Source of the DNA: Gaetbulibacter sp. S0825 | GTDB lineage: Bacteria > Bacteroidota > Bacteroidia > Flavobacteriales > Flavobacteriaceae | DNA length: 64,000 nt | Reading direction: 5' to 3' | NCBI RefSeq assembly: GCF_011777505.1 | Contig: NZ_JAATJT010000001.1 | Coordinates: 1,488,001-1,552,000, forward strand | Part shown: in pieces, positions 25,230-34,526 of the stretch | How positions within the stretch are numbered: the first letter of the stretch is position 1 | Layout of the letters: each line of letters opens with the position of its first letter | Translations under genes and position numbers: made by a program | The notes under the pieces: generated by a model | Seen by the model: only the letters and a program-made list of their open reading frames with translations | The model's database searches: none | What the model was told of the DNA's origin: nothing

Positions 25230-25939
25230 TGAAAATAGCGATTATGCAGCCTTATTTGTTCCCGTATATAGGTTATTTCAGCCTTATTAAGGCAACAGAC
25301 TTTTGGGTGGTTTTTGATAATGTTCAGTTTATAAGACATGGATGGATTGAGCGCAATAAGGTTTTAAATTCAAATGGAGGTTGTCAATATATAAAAGTTC
25401 CTTTAGTAAAGGCATCTCGTCAAAACTTAATAAAAGACACTTATATTAGATTTGACGAAAATTGGGAAAGTAAAATTTTGGCTCAATTAACATGTTACAA
25501 AAAGAAAGCACCTTTTTATACTGAGGTGATTAATTTGTTAGAACAGATTTTTCAAAAAAAAACTAAGGATATTACGTCATTAAATATTTTGGCTCTAAAA
25601 AAGGTTTCTGAATACATTGGTATTCCGTTTAATTATGAAGTTTTATCACAAACTGAAATGGATTTTTCTAATACTATAAAAGAAGCAGGAGATTGGGCTT
25701 TACAAATTTCTAAATATTATAAGGCAGATATGTATATAAATCCTTATGGAGGAAAAGATATTTTTAACATAGAAAATTTTAAAAATGAAGGGATTGATAT
25801 AAAGTTTTTAAAAAATAATTTAGATACTTATAATCAAAATAATGACAAATTTAAACCTGGACTCTCAATTATTGATGTTTTAATGTTCAATTCACCAATT
25901 GAAACAAAAAAGTTAATTGATTCATATATTTTTTGCTAA
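25229..25939 (+). CDS. WbqC-like family protein
   Basis: A 236-residue protein with the family's start IMQPYLFPYIGYFSLIKATD, then FVVFDNVQFIRHGWIERNKV-like aromatic residues and NPYGGKDIF near the C-terminus. WbqC proteins occur widely in O-antigen and capsule loci, often next to DegT aminotransferases, but their biochemical role is not established. A link to amino-sugar modification is inferred from this context. ATG overlaps the preceding stop. The methyltransferase gene follows after 12 bp. Confidence 0.88.
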   Translation: MKIAIMQPYLFPYIGYFSLIKATDFWVVFDNVQFIRHGWIERNKVLNSNGGCQYIKVPLVKASRQNLIKDTYIRFDENWESKILAQLTCYKKKAPFYTEVINLLEQIFQKKTKDITSLNILALKKVSEYIGIPFNYEVLSQTEMDFSNTIKEAGDWALQISKYYKADMYINPYGGKDIFNIENFKNEGIDIKFLKNNLDTYNQNNDKFKPGLSIIDVLMFNSPIETKKLIDSYIFC

Positions 25940-25951
25940 ATACATTTTGCT

Positions 25952-26641
25952 ATGAAAGATTATATACATAAAGAATTTCCAAAATCTTGTGACCCTAATG
26001 ACTTTTTTGGTCAAGTAAAGAGAACCGTTAATGGAAAACCTGTTGGTAAAGAACAAATTAACATTATAATCGATTCAATATGTAAAGGTTTAGATTTAAA
26101 TAAACAAGATGTTTTATTTGATTTAGGTTGTGGAAATGGAGCGCTTTCAGTTTTAATATTTCACAAAATAAAAGCATATTTTGGTATAGATTTTTCAGAA
26201 TACTTGATTGAAATTGCTAAGAAAAACTTTGAAAAAGGTAATTATACTTTCCAATGTGCCGAAGCAAATGAGTTTTTAAGTAAGGAAGCGTTAAATAAGA
26301 AATATACTAAAGGACTTTGTTATGGTGTTTTTTCTTATTTTGAAAAAGAGTCAGCAGAAAGGATTTTAAGGAATATTCATGATAAATATGAAAATATTAA
26401 TAAATTCTACATAGGAAATATCCCTGATAGAGAAAGAGCTTCTAACTTTTTTTATAAAGATATAGAGTATGCTAATTTGTTGGATGATAACCAGAGTTCA
26501 CTAGGTATTTGGTGGTCTCAAAAAGACTTTGAAAATTTGGCAAATAAAACAGGTTGGAAAGTTGAATTTCTGAATATGCAAGATGATTTTTACTCAGCTC
26601 ATTATAGATTTGATGTTGTGTTAACCAAAAAAGTTAACTAA
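25952..26641 (+). CDS. Class I SAM-dependent methyltransferase
   Basis: A 229-residue protein with motif I at VLFDLGCGNGALSVL (about 50-64), motif II around YFGIDFSEYLIEIAKKN, and a GLCYGVFSYF stretch. It resembles the methyltransf_25/11 type found in sugar-modification clusters. The acceptor could be a nucleotide sugar made by the neighbouring DegT proteins or the growing chain. It is followed by a DegT gene after 1 bp. Confidence 0.82.
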   Translation: MKDYIHKEFPKSCDPNDFFGQVKRTVNGKPVGKEQINIIIDSICKGLDLNKQDVLFDLGCGNGALSVLIFHKIKAYFGIDFSEYLIEIAKKNFEKGNYTFQCAEANEFLSKEALNKKYTKGLCYGVFSYFEKESAERILRNIHDKYENINKFYIGNIPDRERASNFFYKDIEYANLLDDNQSSLGIWWSQKDFENLANKTGWKVEFLNMQDDFYSAHYRFDVVLTKKVN

Positions 26642-26642
26642 A

Positions 26643-27833
26643 ATGAAAGAAAAGTTAGCCATTTTAGGCAATCCACCAGCTTTCGAAAAACCACGCTCTA
26701 CTTCTAATTTAATAAAACCAAATATTGATTCCTTTTTAAACTATATTAAGCCTAGTTATAGTAAAGGAAATTTAGTAGAGGATAATTCGTTAATTCAAGA
26801 ATTAGAGAATAGACTAGCGCTGGTTCATGGATCTAAGTATTGTATAGCTGTTTGTAATGGTCTATGGGGTTTAGTTTTAGCAATTAATGAGTTGAAATTA
26901 AATAATAAAACTGAAATCATAATGCCTTCTTTAACCTATAGAAGGATGGCAGATATTGCAGCTTGGTTAAAAATGACCCCACATTATTGCGATGTGGAAA
27001 TTAAGACTCTAGGAATTTCTGCTAAATCTGTTGAAAATAGTATTAATGAGAAAACTGCCCTAATTTTAGCACCACACCCAATTGTAAACCTCTGTGATGT
27101 TGATGGGTTATTAAATATTTCGAAAAAGTATAAATTGCCTATTCTTTTTGATTCTGTTGAAGCATCTTATGCTTGTTATAATGGTAAATCAATAGGAACT
27201 TTTGGTGATGCCGAAGTTTTTTCTGTTCATGCAAGTAAATTTTTAAACGGATTTGAAGGAGGTTATATTACTACTAACAATTTCGATTTAGCAAGGAAAC
27301 TAAAAGCTGCTAGAAACTTTGGTATTGAAAATAATCAAGATTTAATTACACTTGGTATTAACGGCAAAATGATTCTACCTCATGCAGCGATGACTATGTC
27401 TTCTTTAGATTTGTTAGAAACTCAAATTAAAAAGAATAAATTACGTTTTTATAAGTATAAAGAACTACTAGAAAAAGTAGAAGGTATAGATTTAATTGAG
27501 TATGATTCTGTAGAACGAAGAAGCTTTAAAAATATATTGGTAAAATTAAATAGCCAATGGCCATATAGTAGAGAAGTAACACTAAAGATATTACAAAAGG
27601 AGAATATGGTGGTTAGACCATATTATTTTCCGCCTCTACATAAAAAAGAGGCTGTATATCCAACAATTATTGGTAATCTTCCAAATACGGAATTGTTAAT
27701 GAATGATTATATGTTGCTACCTTGTGGAGAGTTTGTTGATTCTGATGATATTGAAATTATAGTCGACTTTTTGGTTTATATAGAGAGTAACTCTAAAGAA
27801 ATAAAAATTGAGTTAGCCAAAAATAATAATTAA
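26643..27833 (+). CDS. DegT/DnrJ/EryC1-family aminotransferase, divergent but with PLP lysine
   Basis: A 396-residue fold-type I PLP protein. The Schiff-base lysine is kept (Lys199 in SVHASKFLNGFEGG), as is the pyridine-binding Asp170 in FDSVEASYACY, but the residue that normally stacks on PLP (His or Gln, three after Asp) is Glu173. About 40 extra N-terminal residues precede the core. It ends exactly where the next DegT-family gene, which lacks the lysine, begins. The pair may form a heteromer or act in sequence. Confidence 0.82.
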   Translation: MKEKLAILGNPPAFEKPRSTSNLIKPNIDSFLNYIKPSYSKGNLVEDNSLIQELENRLALVHGSKYCIAVCNGLWGLVLAINELKLNNKTEIIMPSLTYRRMADIAAWLKMTPHYCDVEIKTLGISAKSVENSINEKTALILAPHPIVNLCDVDGLLNISKKYKLPILFDSVEASYACYNGKSIGTFGDAEVFSVHASKFLNGFEGGYITTNNFDLARKLKAARNFGIENNQDLITLGINGKMILPHAAMTMSSLDLLETQIKKNKLRFYKYKELLEKVEGIDLIEYDSVERRSFKNILVKLNSQWPYSREVTLKILQKENMVVRPYYFPPLHKKEAVYPTIIGNLPNTELLMNDYMLLPCGEFVDSDDIEIIVDFLVYIESNSKEIKIELAKNNN

Positions 27834-28910
27834 ATGAAGCCAAATAATTCTATAAAGACTAATAATTTACCTCCTTGGGACGAATTTCAAAAAATGGTTC
27901 AGGGTATATGGGAAAGAGAGTATTATACAAATCACGGACCTTTAGTTGTTGATTTAGAAAACAGGATTGAAAATTTACTAGGTGTTAAGAATGCTGTTTG
28001 CATGACTAATAGTAGTATAGCTCTTATGATAGCTATAAAAGCACTTGATATAAATAAAAAAGTATTAATTCCCTCTTTTTCTCATTTAAACATTGCTCAA
28101 TCTGTTGAATGGGCAGGAGTTGAAGCCGAATTCGGTAGTATAAAAAATGATTCTTTTGTTATTGATCCTAAAGGAATTCAAGCAGAAACTAATGAAAACA
28201 TTGAATTGGTAATAGCAGTTAATGATTTTGGAATGGTTAGTGAAATTGATGAGTTAGAAGAATTAGCAAGACAAAAAAACTTTAGACTAATATTTGTTTC
28301 CGATTCATTTTTTGGAGAAAATTATAAAGAAAAAAAATTCGGTCATTTTGGAGATATAGAAATATTTTCATTTAATGAAAGCCAATTGATTAATGGAGCG
28401 GATGGAGCTTGTATTTGTACTTCTGATAATTTATTGGCAGATAAATTAAGAAATATTCGTAGTAGCTATGGAGCGGTAAAAAAGGTACCTATACCTTATA
28501 CAGGAAATGGTAGGATGTCGGAAATCCAAGCAGGATTAAGTTTATTGTCTCTAGATAATTTTGAAAATAAAAGAAATGAAGTATTAAAAAGAAAAAATGA
28601 GTTTAACACTATTGTTGAAAAAACAGAAGGTGTTTCAATTTATAATTCAATTAATGTTTGCTGTAATTTTATTCTTGTTTTAAATTGTGTTAAACTAGGA
28701 ATTAACTTGAAAGATGTAACGCATAAATTAAAACTAATTAATAAACATATTGAATTATTTAAGTTTTATGGGGTAGAAATTTATTCACCTTATAAAAGAA
28801 AGAGTTTTCCAAAAAACAGCCTTATAGATAGCTCTATTGGTTTGCCTAGTAATATTACTTCAGAGGAGTTTAATGAAGTTGTTTCAATTTTGACTCAAAA
28901 CATAAAGTAA
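27834..28910 (+). CDS. DegT/DnrJ/EryC1-family protein lacking the PLP lysine
   Basis: A 358-residue member of the family by overall pattern (TNSSIALMIAIKALD, FGHFGDIEIFSFNESQLING). The catalytic lysine position is Gln184, the preceding conserved His is Asn181, and the stacking residue after Asp157 is Phe. It therefore cannot form the usual internal aldimine. Family members without this lysine exist (a His variant acts as a 3-dehydratase), but a Gln form is not one I can assign. It may be a regulatory or structural partner of the protein encoded directly upstream. The reading frame is intact. Confidence 0.8.
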   Translation: MKPNNSIKTNNLPPWDEFQKMVQGIWEREYYTNHGPLVVDLENRIENLLGVKNAVCMTNSSIALMIAIKALDINKKVLIPSFSHLNIAQSVEWAGVEAEFGSIKNDSFVIDPKGIQAETNENIELVIAVNDFGMVSEIDELEELARQKNFRLIFVSDSFFGENYKEKKFGHFGDIEIFSFNESQLINGADGACICTSDNLLADKLRNIRSSYGAVKKVPIPYTGNGRMSEIQAGLSLLSLDNFENKRNEVLKRKNEFNTIVEKTEGVSIYNSINVCCNFILVLNCVKLGINLKDVTHKLKLINKHIELFKFYGVEIYSPYKRKSFPKNSLIDSSIGLPSNITSEEFNEVVSILTQNIK

Positions 28911-28922
28911 ATTAAGCTGCAT

Positions 28923-29792
28923 ATGAATTCGGAGCGTAAACAAAGTTTAGTTAGTGTCTTAGTAATGGCTTATAATCATGAGGCGTATATAGCCCAATGT
29001 TTGAATTCAATATTAAATCAAAAAACTAACTTTCTATTTGAAATTATTCTTGGAGAAGATTTTAGCAGTGATACTACAAGAGATATTTGTTTTGACTTTG
29101 CTGAAAAATATCCAGAAAAAATAAAACTTTTTTTACGTTTGCGAAAAGATGTCATTTATATTAATGGAAGTCCCACTGGACGATTTAATTTTATTGAAAG
29201 TTTAAAATCTTGTACTGGAAAATATGTAGCACTCTGCGATGGAGATGACTATTGGACAGATCCTTTAAAACTTCAAAAGCAAGTTGGTTTTTTAGAAACA
29301 AACCCAGATTATAATATTTGTTTTCATGAAGTGGGTATTTTTAATCAAAGCGAAAATAAAATCATTAATAATACAATAACGCGCAAGGTGTTAGAGACAA
29401 CAGATATTAATGAGTTGGCTAAAGGGAATTATATACATACTCCTTCAGTGGTTTTTAGAAATAATTTTGCGCTTCCAGATTGGTTTTCAAATTCTTCAAT
29501 TGGTGATTGGAGCCTTTACATGATATTAGTAAAGGATAAAAAAATAAAAAAATTTGAAGATGTCATGGCTGTTTATCGAGTTCATGGTGATAGTCTTTGG
29601 TCATTAAAATCAGAAGAAACACGTATTTTAAATACAATTAATGGTTATAAATCATTTTTAAATTCTAATAACTGTACTAATTCTGAAACCAAAAAAATTT
29701 TAAAAGCAAGTATTAAGGATTTGGAAAGACATCTACCAAAAAAATCAACTTTTATAGAAAAGATCTTCAATAAAATAAAAAAACGTATTTAG
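28923..29792 (+). CDS. GT2 family glycosyltransferase
   Basis: A 289-residue GT-A enzyme beginning SVLVMAYNHEAYIAQCLNSI. The nucleotide-binding acidic motif is GEDFSSD (44-50) and the metal-binding motif DGDDYW (106-111). This version is frequent in surface-glycan loci. The C-terminal third is helical and basic without membrane segments. It is the first of the long run of sugar transferases. Donor and linkage cannot be read from sequence. Confidence 0.88.
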   Translation: MNSERKQSLVSVLVMAYNHEAYIAQCLNSILNQKTNFLFEIILGEDFSSDTTRDICFDFAEKYPEKIKLFLRLRKDVIYINGSPTGRFNFIESLKSCTGKYVALCDGDDYWTDPLKLQKQVGFLETNPDYNICFHEVGIFNQSENKIINNTITRKVLETTDINELAKGNYIHTPSVVFRNNFALPDWFSNSSIGDWSLYMILVKDKKIKKFEDVMAVYRVHGDSLWSLKSEETRILNTINGYKSFLNSNNCTNSETKKILKASIKDLERHLPKKSTFIEKIFNKIKKRI

Positions 29793-29805
29793 TATTTAAA
29801 CTATT

Positions 29806-30783
29806 TTGAATATAAACAATCCATTAATATCAGTTATAGTCCCAAATTATAACCATGCACCATACTTAAAGCAGCGGTTAGACAGTATTTTCAATCAAAC
29901 CTATGCTAATTTTGAAGTTATTTTACTAGACGACAGTAGTACAGATAGCAGTAGAGAAATATTATCTGCCTATTCCAAAAAGCCAAATGTAAGTCATTGT
30001 ATATTTAATAAAGTTAATTCTGGGAGTACATTTGCACAATGGAACAAGGGTGTTTCCTTGGCAAAAGGGGATTACATTTGGATTGCAGAATCTGACGATT
30101 TTTGTGAGTCTAATTTTTTAGAAATAGTAATACAACTCTTATTGCAAAATAAGGATGTTGCTTTGGCTTATTGTCAATCTCAAAGAGTAAATAGTGATGG
30201 TGTTGTAACTGGGAATTGGATAACACATACTTCAATGTTTCAACCTAACCCATTAGAAGAAGATTTTATAATGGATGGTAATATGTTTATTGAAAATTAT
30301 TTAATTCATAAGAACGTTATTCCTAATGCAAGTGCTGTGCTTTTCAATAAAGTTTATTTGGAAAAAATAATGCCTTTGGTTTTTAAACCTTTTATGAAAT
30401 ATAATGCCGATTGGTTTTATTATGTGCAGTTAATATGTAATAAAAAACTAGCCTTTGTTGCAGAATCTCTTAATCATTTTAGGTATCATGAAACTAGTGT
30501 TATAGCTAGAGCCGATGGAGAGAGTGGTATGATTAGAATAAAAACCAAAGAGATTAAATTAATTGCTTTTATGTTTAGTTTTTTAAAATCATGTACCCCT
30601 AAAAATATAAATGCCATAGAAAAACAATATAGAATTGTAAAGAAAAAATTATTAGATGAAAGAGCTACTATTTATATTCAAAAAAAGCAGTATTTTAAGG
30701 CTATTACTAGTGTGTTTAGTAATTTGACATTATTAACAAAGATTAGTAAAAAAATTTTAGTAAAAATGCGTTCAAGCTTATAA
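29806..30783 (+). CDS. GT2 family glycosyltransferase
   Basis: A 325-residue GT-A enzyme: ISVIVPNYNHAPYLKQRLDS at the N-terminus, LDDSSTDSS at 41-49 and IAESDDFCE with its metal-binding acidic residues at about 93-101. The GSTFAQWNKGVSLAKGDYIW segment is characteristic of this subgroup. The start is TTG 29806, the only suitable in-frame start ahead of the domain. The C-terminus is basic and may sit on the membrane surface. Confidence 0.88.
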   Translation: MNINNPLISVIVPNYNHAPYLKQRLDSIFNQTYANFEVILLDDSSTDSSREILSAYSKKPNVSHCIFNKVNSGSTFAQWNKGVSLAKGDYIWIAESDDFCESNFLEIVIQLLLQNKDVALAYCQSQRVNSDGVVTGNWITHTSMFQPNPLEEDFIMDGNMFIENYLIHKNVIPNASAVLFNKVYLEKIMPLVFKPFMKYNADWFYYVQLICNKKLAFVAESLNHFRYHETSVIARADGESGMIRIKTKEIKLIAFMFSFLKSCTPKNINAIEKQYRIVKKKLLDERATIYIQKKQYFKAITSVFSNLTLLTKISKKILVKMRSSL

Positions 30784-30793
30784 AAATAGTTAA

Positions 30794-31648
30794 GTGAATA
30801 AAATTTCAATCATTATATGCTCACGTACTAAAACAATTACTCCTGTTTTTTTAAAAAACATAGAGAACACAGTTGGTGTTAACTATGAGCTAATTGTTAT
30901 TGATAATTCTGAAAACAATTATTCAATTTTTGAAGCTTACAATTTAGGGATAAAAAAAAGTGAGGGTGAGTTATTGTGTTTTATGCATGATGATGTGCTA
31001 CTTCATACCAATAATTGGGGAACAATTTTAATAGATATCTTTAATAATAACAAGAATGTAGGTTTGTTGGGAGTTGCTGGCGCAAAGGTTAAGACCAAAA
31101 TGCCATCTCCTTGGTGGAATTGCCACTACAATCAACAAGTAATCAATATAATTCAGCATAATGGTTCAGGTGTTCCTAAAAACACAGAAGATGGTTTTGG
31201 TGAGAATTCAGAATCAGAAGTAGTAGTTATTGATGGTGTTTTTATGGTGCTTAAAAAAAGTATTGACATCATGTTTAATGAAAACATGAAAGGATACCAT
31301 AATTACGATTTAAATATTTCTTTTGAATGCAAAAAGAAGGGTTATCAAGTTTTGGTAACTAATCAAATTTTAATCGAGCATTTTTCATCTGGAAGCTTAA
31401 ATAAGGACTGGGTAGAATCATCGCACAAATTACATAACATATATAAGTCTGTTTTGCCATTACAAGTCGAGTTGAATAGTTTAAAAAAAGGAGATGAAAT
31501 AAGAAATGCTGTTAGTTATATGGAGCAATGTTTAACATTTAATAAACATAAAATATGTAATGCTGTTTGGAAAAATCTTTTCCTGCTCCATCCTATCTTA
31601 AGCTACCATTTTAAATTATGGAAACGTTTAAAAGAAATGAGATCATGA
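30794..31648 (+). CDS. Glycosyltransferase, Glyco_tranf_2_5 (StrF-like GT-A) type
   Basis: A 284-residue protein with the short-loop GT-A pattern ISIIICSRTKTI, ELIVIDNSENNYSIFEAYN and LLCFMHDDVLLHTNNWG. It lacks the DDGSxD motif of ordinary GT2 proteins and matches the smaller StrF-like group. The start is GTG 30794. Its stop overlaps the next gene's best ATG as ATGA, indicating coupled translation. Sugar unknown. Confidence 0.8.
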   Translation: MNKISIIICSRTKTITPVFLKNIENTVGVNYELIVIDNSENNYSIFEAYNLGIKKSEGELLCFMHDDVLLHTNNWGTILIDIFNNNKNVGLLGVAGAKVKTKMPSPWWNCHYNQQVINIIQHNGSGVPKNTEDGFGENSESEVVVIDGVFMVLKKSIDIMFNENMKGYHNYDLNISFECKKKGYQVLVTNQILIEHFSSGSLNKDWVESSHKLHNIYKSVLPLQVELNSLKKGDEIRNAVSYMEQCLTFNKHKICNAVWKNLFLLHPILSYHFKLWKRLKEMRS

Positions 31649-32556
31649 TAGCTATTGTTATTCCATATTATAAAATCATATATTTTGAAGATACTCTAAA
31701 GTCTCTTGCTAATCAAACCAGTAAAAAATTTCATGTGTATATTGGAGACGATGCTAGTCCCGAAGCCCCATCAAAATTATTAGATAAATACAAAGGTCAG
31801 TTTGATTTTTCATACCATCGTTTTGATGAAAATTTAGGTGGTAAATCTTTAACAAAACAATGGGAGCGATGTATTGATTTAACCAAAGATGAAATGTGGA
31901 TTATGATATTGGGAGATGACGATTATTTAGAAGAAACTGTTTTTGAATCATGGTATGAAAATTATGATGCCTTTGCTTCTAAAACAAATTTGGTTCGATT
32001 TGCAACTAAAATGGTCAATGAAAAAGATGATACTATTTCAGAAGTATATCAGCACCCTGTTTGGGAAATAGCAACAGATGCTTATTTAAGAAAGTTCAAT
32101 TATTCAACCAGAAGTTCATTATCTGAATATATTTTTAAAAAAGCATCCTATGTCAAGTATGGTTTTTATAATTACCCATTGGCTTGGAACAGTGACGACC
32201 ATGCTTGGCTAGAATTTTCAGATGGCAAACCAATTTATACTATTAATAAAAGTTTAATTTATTTCAGACTCTCTAATTCTAATATTTCAGGAAAAGAAGA
32301 TAATGTTTTAAAAAAAAGTGTTTCGCAAAATAAGTTTTATAAGTTCCTAATTAATCAAAAATTGAGGTTCTACAATAATGAAGATCGTATTAGAATTTTA
32401 AGAAGATATGAAAGCCATATTTTTAAAACTCGAAAACCTACCCTTGGAGAATGGTTATATTTGATGTTTAGACACATACAACAATTCAACTTTATAGAAA
32501 TAAAAAAAGTGATAAAAAGATTTTTAAATACCATTTTAAGAAGACATGAGCATTAA
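31645..32556 (+). CDS. GT2 family glycosyltransferase
   Basis: A 303-residue GT-A enzyme. The start ATG 31645 is chosen because it overlaps the previous stop (ATGA) and begins the domain directly (MIAIVIPYYKIIYFEDTLKS). An ATG at 31618 would add nine residues. Acidic motifs are GDDASPE (34-40) and LGDDDYLEE (89-97). GGKSLTKQWERCIDL is a typical helix of the group. Confidence 0.86.
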   Translation: MIAIVIPYYKIIYFEDTLKSLANQTSKKFHVYIGDDASPEAPSKLLDKYKGQFDFSYHRFDENLGGKSLTKQWERCIDLTKDEMWIMILGDDDYLEETVFESWYENYDAFASKTNLVRFATKMVNEKDDTISEVYQHPVWEIATDAYLRKFNYSTRSSLSEYIFKKASYVKYGFYNYPLAWNSDDHAWLEFSDGKPIYTINKSLIYFRLSNSNISGKEDNVLKKSVSQNKFYKFLINQKLRFYNNEDRIRILRRYESHIFKTRKPTLGEWLYLMFRHIQQFNFIEIKKVIKRFLNTILRRHEH

Positions 32557-33379
32557 TGTATCTATAATAGTACCATGCTATAACCAAGCACAATATCTTG
32601 ATGAGTGCTTAAATTCTGTATTCGATCAAGTATATTCTAATTGGGAGTGTATAATTGTTAATGATGGCTCAACAGATAATACTGAGGCTGTTGCTAAAAA
32701 GTGGCAAGACAAAGACAATCGAATTAAATATTTAAGTAAAAAGAATGGCGGACTTAGCGCGGCGCGAAATTCTGGAATATCAATCGCTAAAGGACAATTC
32801 ATATTACCACTAGACTCTGATGATAAAATAAGCAACAATTACATTGCACAAGCGGTAAATACTTTTGAGGAAGATAGTACTTTAAAACTTGTGTATTGTA
32901 ATGCAGAAAAATTTGGAGATGAATCTGGTTTGTGGAATTTACCTCCATTCTCACTTTATAATTTAAGTCAAAATAATTTGATTTTCCCATGTGCTATGTA
33001 CAAAAAGAAAGATTGGGAAATAATTGGGGGCTACGATGTAAACATGATTTATGGATGGGAAGATTGGGAATTTTGGATTTCGTTATTAAAAAATGGAGGT
33101 GGTGTTAAAAAACTCGATTTGGTTGGCTTTTATTACCGAATAAAAGCTGTTTCAATGTTAAAAAATATTGATGAAGAAAAAGGAATTTTTTTGTTAAATT
33201 ATTTAAGTGTTAAGCATGCTGATTTTTTTGTGAAACATTATGGTTCGTTTAAATTTTTAGCACAAGAAACAGAACGAATAAAAAACAGCTACGAAGAGAA
33301 GCTTAAAAGTGAAAAATTTGTTATCAATGCGTTTTTAAAAAAGTTTTTTGGCTTTACTATTTTTAAAAAATCTAAGTGA
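32546..33379 (+). CDS. GT2 family glycosyltransferase
   Basis: A 277-residue GT-A enzyme with SIIVPCYNQAQYLDECLNSV, VNDGSTDNTE (38-47) and the metal-binding LDSDDKIS (89-96). A downstream YGWEDWEFWISLLKNGG element, containing the ED-W motif that supplies the catalytic base in many GT2 enzymes, is intact. It overlaps the preceding gene by 11 bases. It is close in pattern to the protein at 34527, suggesting an old duplication around the WbsX gene. Confidence 0.9.
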   Translation: MSINVSIIVPCYNQAQYLDECLNSVFDQVYSNWECIIVNDGSTDNTEAVAKKWQDKDNRIKYLSKKNGGLSAARNSGISIAKGQFILPLDSDDKISNNYIAQAVNTFEEDSTLKLVYCNAEKFGDESGLWNLPPFSLYNLSQNNLIFPCAMYKKKDWEIIGGYDVNMIYGWEDWEFWISLLKNGGGVKKLDLVGFYYRIKAVSMLKNIDEEKGIFLLNYLSVKHADFFVKHYGSFKFLAQETERIKNSYEEKLKSEKFVINAFLKKFFGFTIFKKSK

Positions 33380-33393
33380 GCCACACCTACTAA

Positions 33394-34521
33394 ATGAACA
33401 ATACTGAAATAAAATTTTTAGCCTATTACCTTCCACAGTTTCATCCTATTCCAGAGAATGATAAATGGTGGGGAGAAGGGTTTACTGAGTGGACTAATGT
33501 AAAAAAAGCAAAGCCATTATTTAAGAATCATTATCAACCAATAATTCCAGGAGAATTAGGCTATTATGATTTACTTAAACAACCTAAAATTCAAGAAAAA
33601 CAATCAGAATTAGCACTGGCAAATGGTGTTGATGGTTTTATTTATTATCAATATTGGTTTGGTGAAGGAAAAATGCTTTTAGAAAAGCCAGCAGAAAAAA
33701 TGCTAGAAAATAAAAGCATTGATATTCCCTTCTGTTTTTGTTGGGCAAATGAAACTTGGAAAGGTATTTGGCATGGTTTAGACAATCCTGAAGTATTGAT
33801 TGAACAAACATATAATGGCGAAAAAGATTACGAAGCATATTTTAATTATTTACTGCCATTTTTTAAAGATTCTAGGTACATAGTTTTAGATAATAAACCT
33901 ATGTTTCATGTTTATAAACTAAACGACATTCCAGATTTAAATATATTTATTGAAGTATTTAATAGATTAGCAATTGAGGCAGGTTTTGATGGAATATACT
34001 TGGTGTCTACTGCAACATCTAGTCATGATTTAAAGCTAAATAATTCAAATATTGATGGTCAAGTTGGTTTAGACGTGTTTTTTAAAATGAGATATAAGAA
34101 ACCATCATTTTTTCCTAATAAAAGTTTTTTTGGTAAAGTTGAATCTAAATTGAAAAGTTTACTTTGGCCATCGCGTAGTATAGGTGAACGAAAAAAACCA
34201 CTTATTTTTGATTATGCTAAAGGTGTGTCAAACTTCAATGTAAAGTTTCTCAATGAAAAGTATATATCTTGTGTATTTCCAAACTGGGATAATTCGCCAA
34301 GAAGCGGTAAGAAATCATTAATATTTAAAAATGCGACACCAATTGCTTGGAAAACACATCTTGAAGCTGCTGTAAAGGAATTACAAAATAATCCAGAAAA
34401 CCCTCAATTCGTAGTTATTAAATCATGGAACGAATGGGCAGAAGGAAATTATTTAGAACCCGATGAGAAATTTGGCTCACAATGGTTAAAAGTGATAAAA
34501 GAGATTAAAGAAAAATTATAA
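33394..34521 (+). CDS. WbsX/GH99-like glycan-processing protein
   Basis: A 375-residue protein of the WbsX family, related to glycoside hydrolase family 99 (endo-mannosidase-like barrel). It begins FLAYYLPQFHPIPENDKWWG, continues GFTEWTNV, contains FCWANETW in the middle, and ends with a conserved KSWNEWAEGNYLEPD. There is no signal peptide, so it is likely cytoplasmic. WbsX proteins are frequent in O-antigen and rhamnan-type clusters. Whether they hydrolyse, trim or transfer sugars is unsettled. It is flanked by two similar GT2 genes. Confidence 0.87.
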   Translation: MNNTEIKFLAYYLPQFHPIPENDKWWGEGFTEWTNVKKAKPLFKNHYQPIIPGELGYYDLLKQPKIQEKQSELALANGVDGFIYYQYWFGEGKMLLEKPAEKMLENKSIDIPFCFCWANETWKGIWHGLDNPEVLIEQTYNGEKDYEAYFNYLLPFFKDSRYIVLDNKPMFHVYKLNDIPDLNIFIEVFNRLAIEAGFDGIYLVSTATSSHDLKLNNSNIDGQVGLDVFFKMRYKKPSFFPNKSFFGKVESKLKSLLWPSRSIGERKKPLIFDYAKGVSNFNVKFLNEKYISCVFPNWDNSPRSGKKSLIFKNATPIAWKTHLEAAVKELQNNPENPQFVVIKSWNEWAEGNYLEPDEKFGSQWLKVIKEIKEKL

Positions 34522-34526
34522 ACTAA

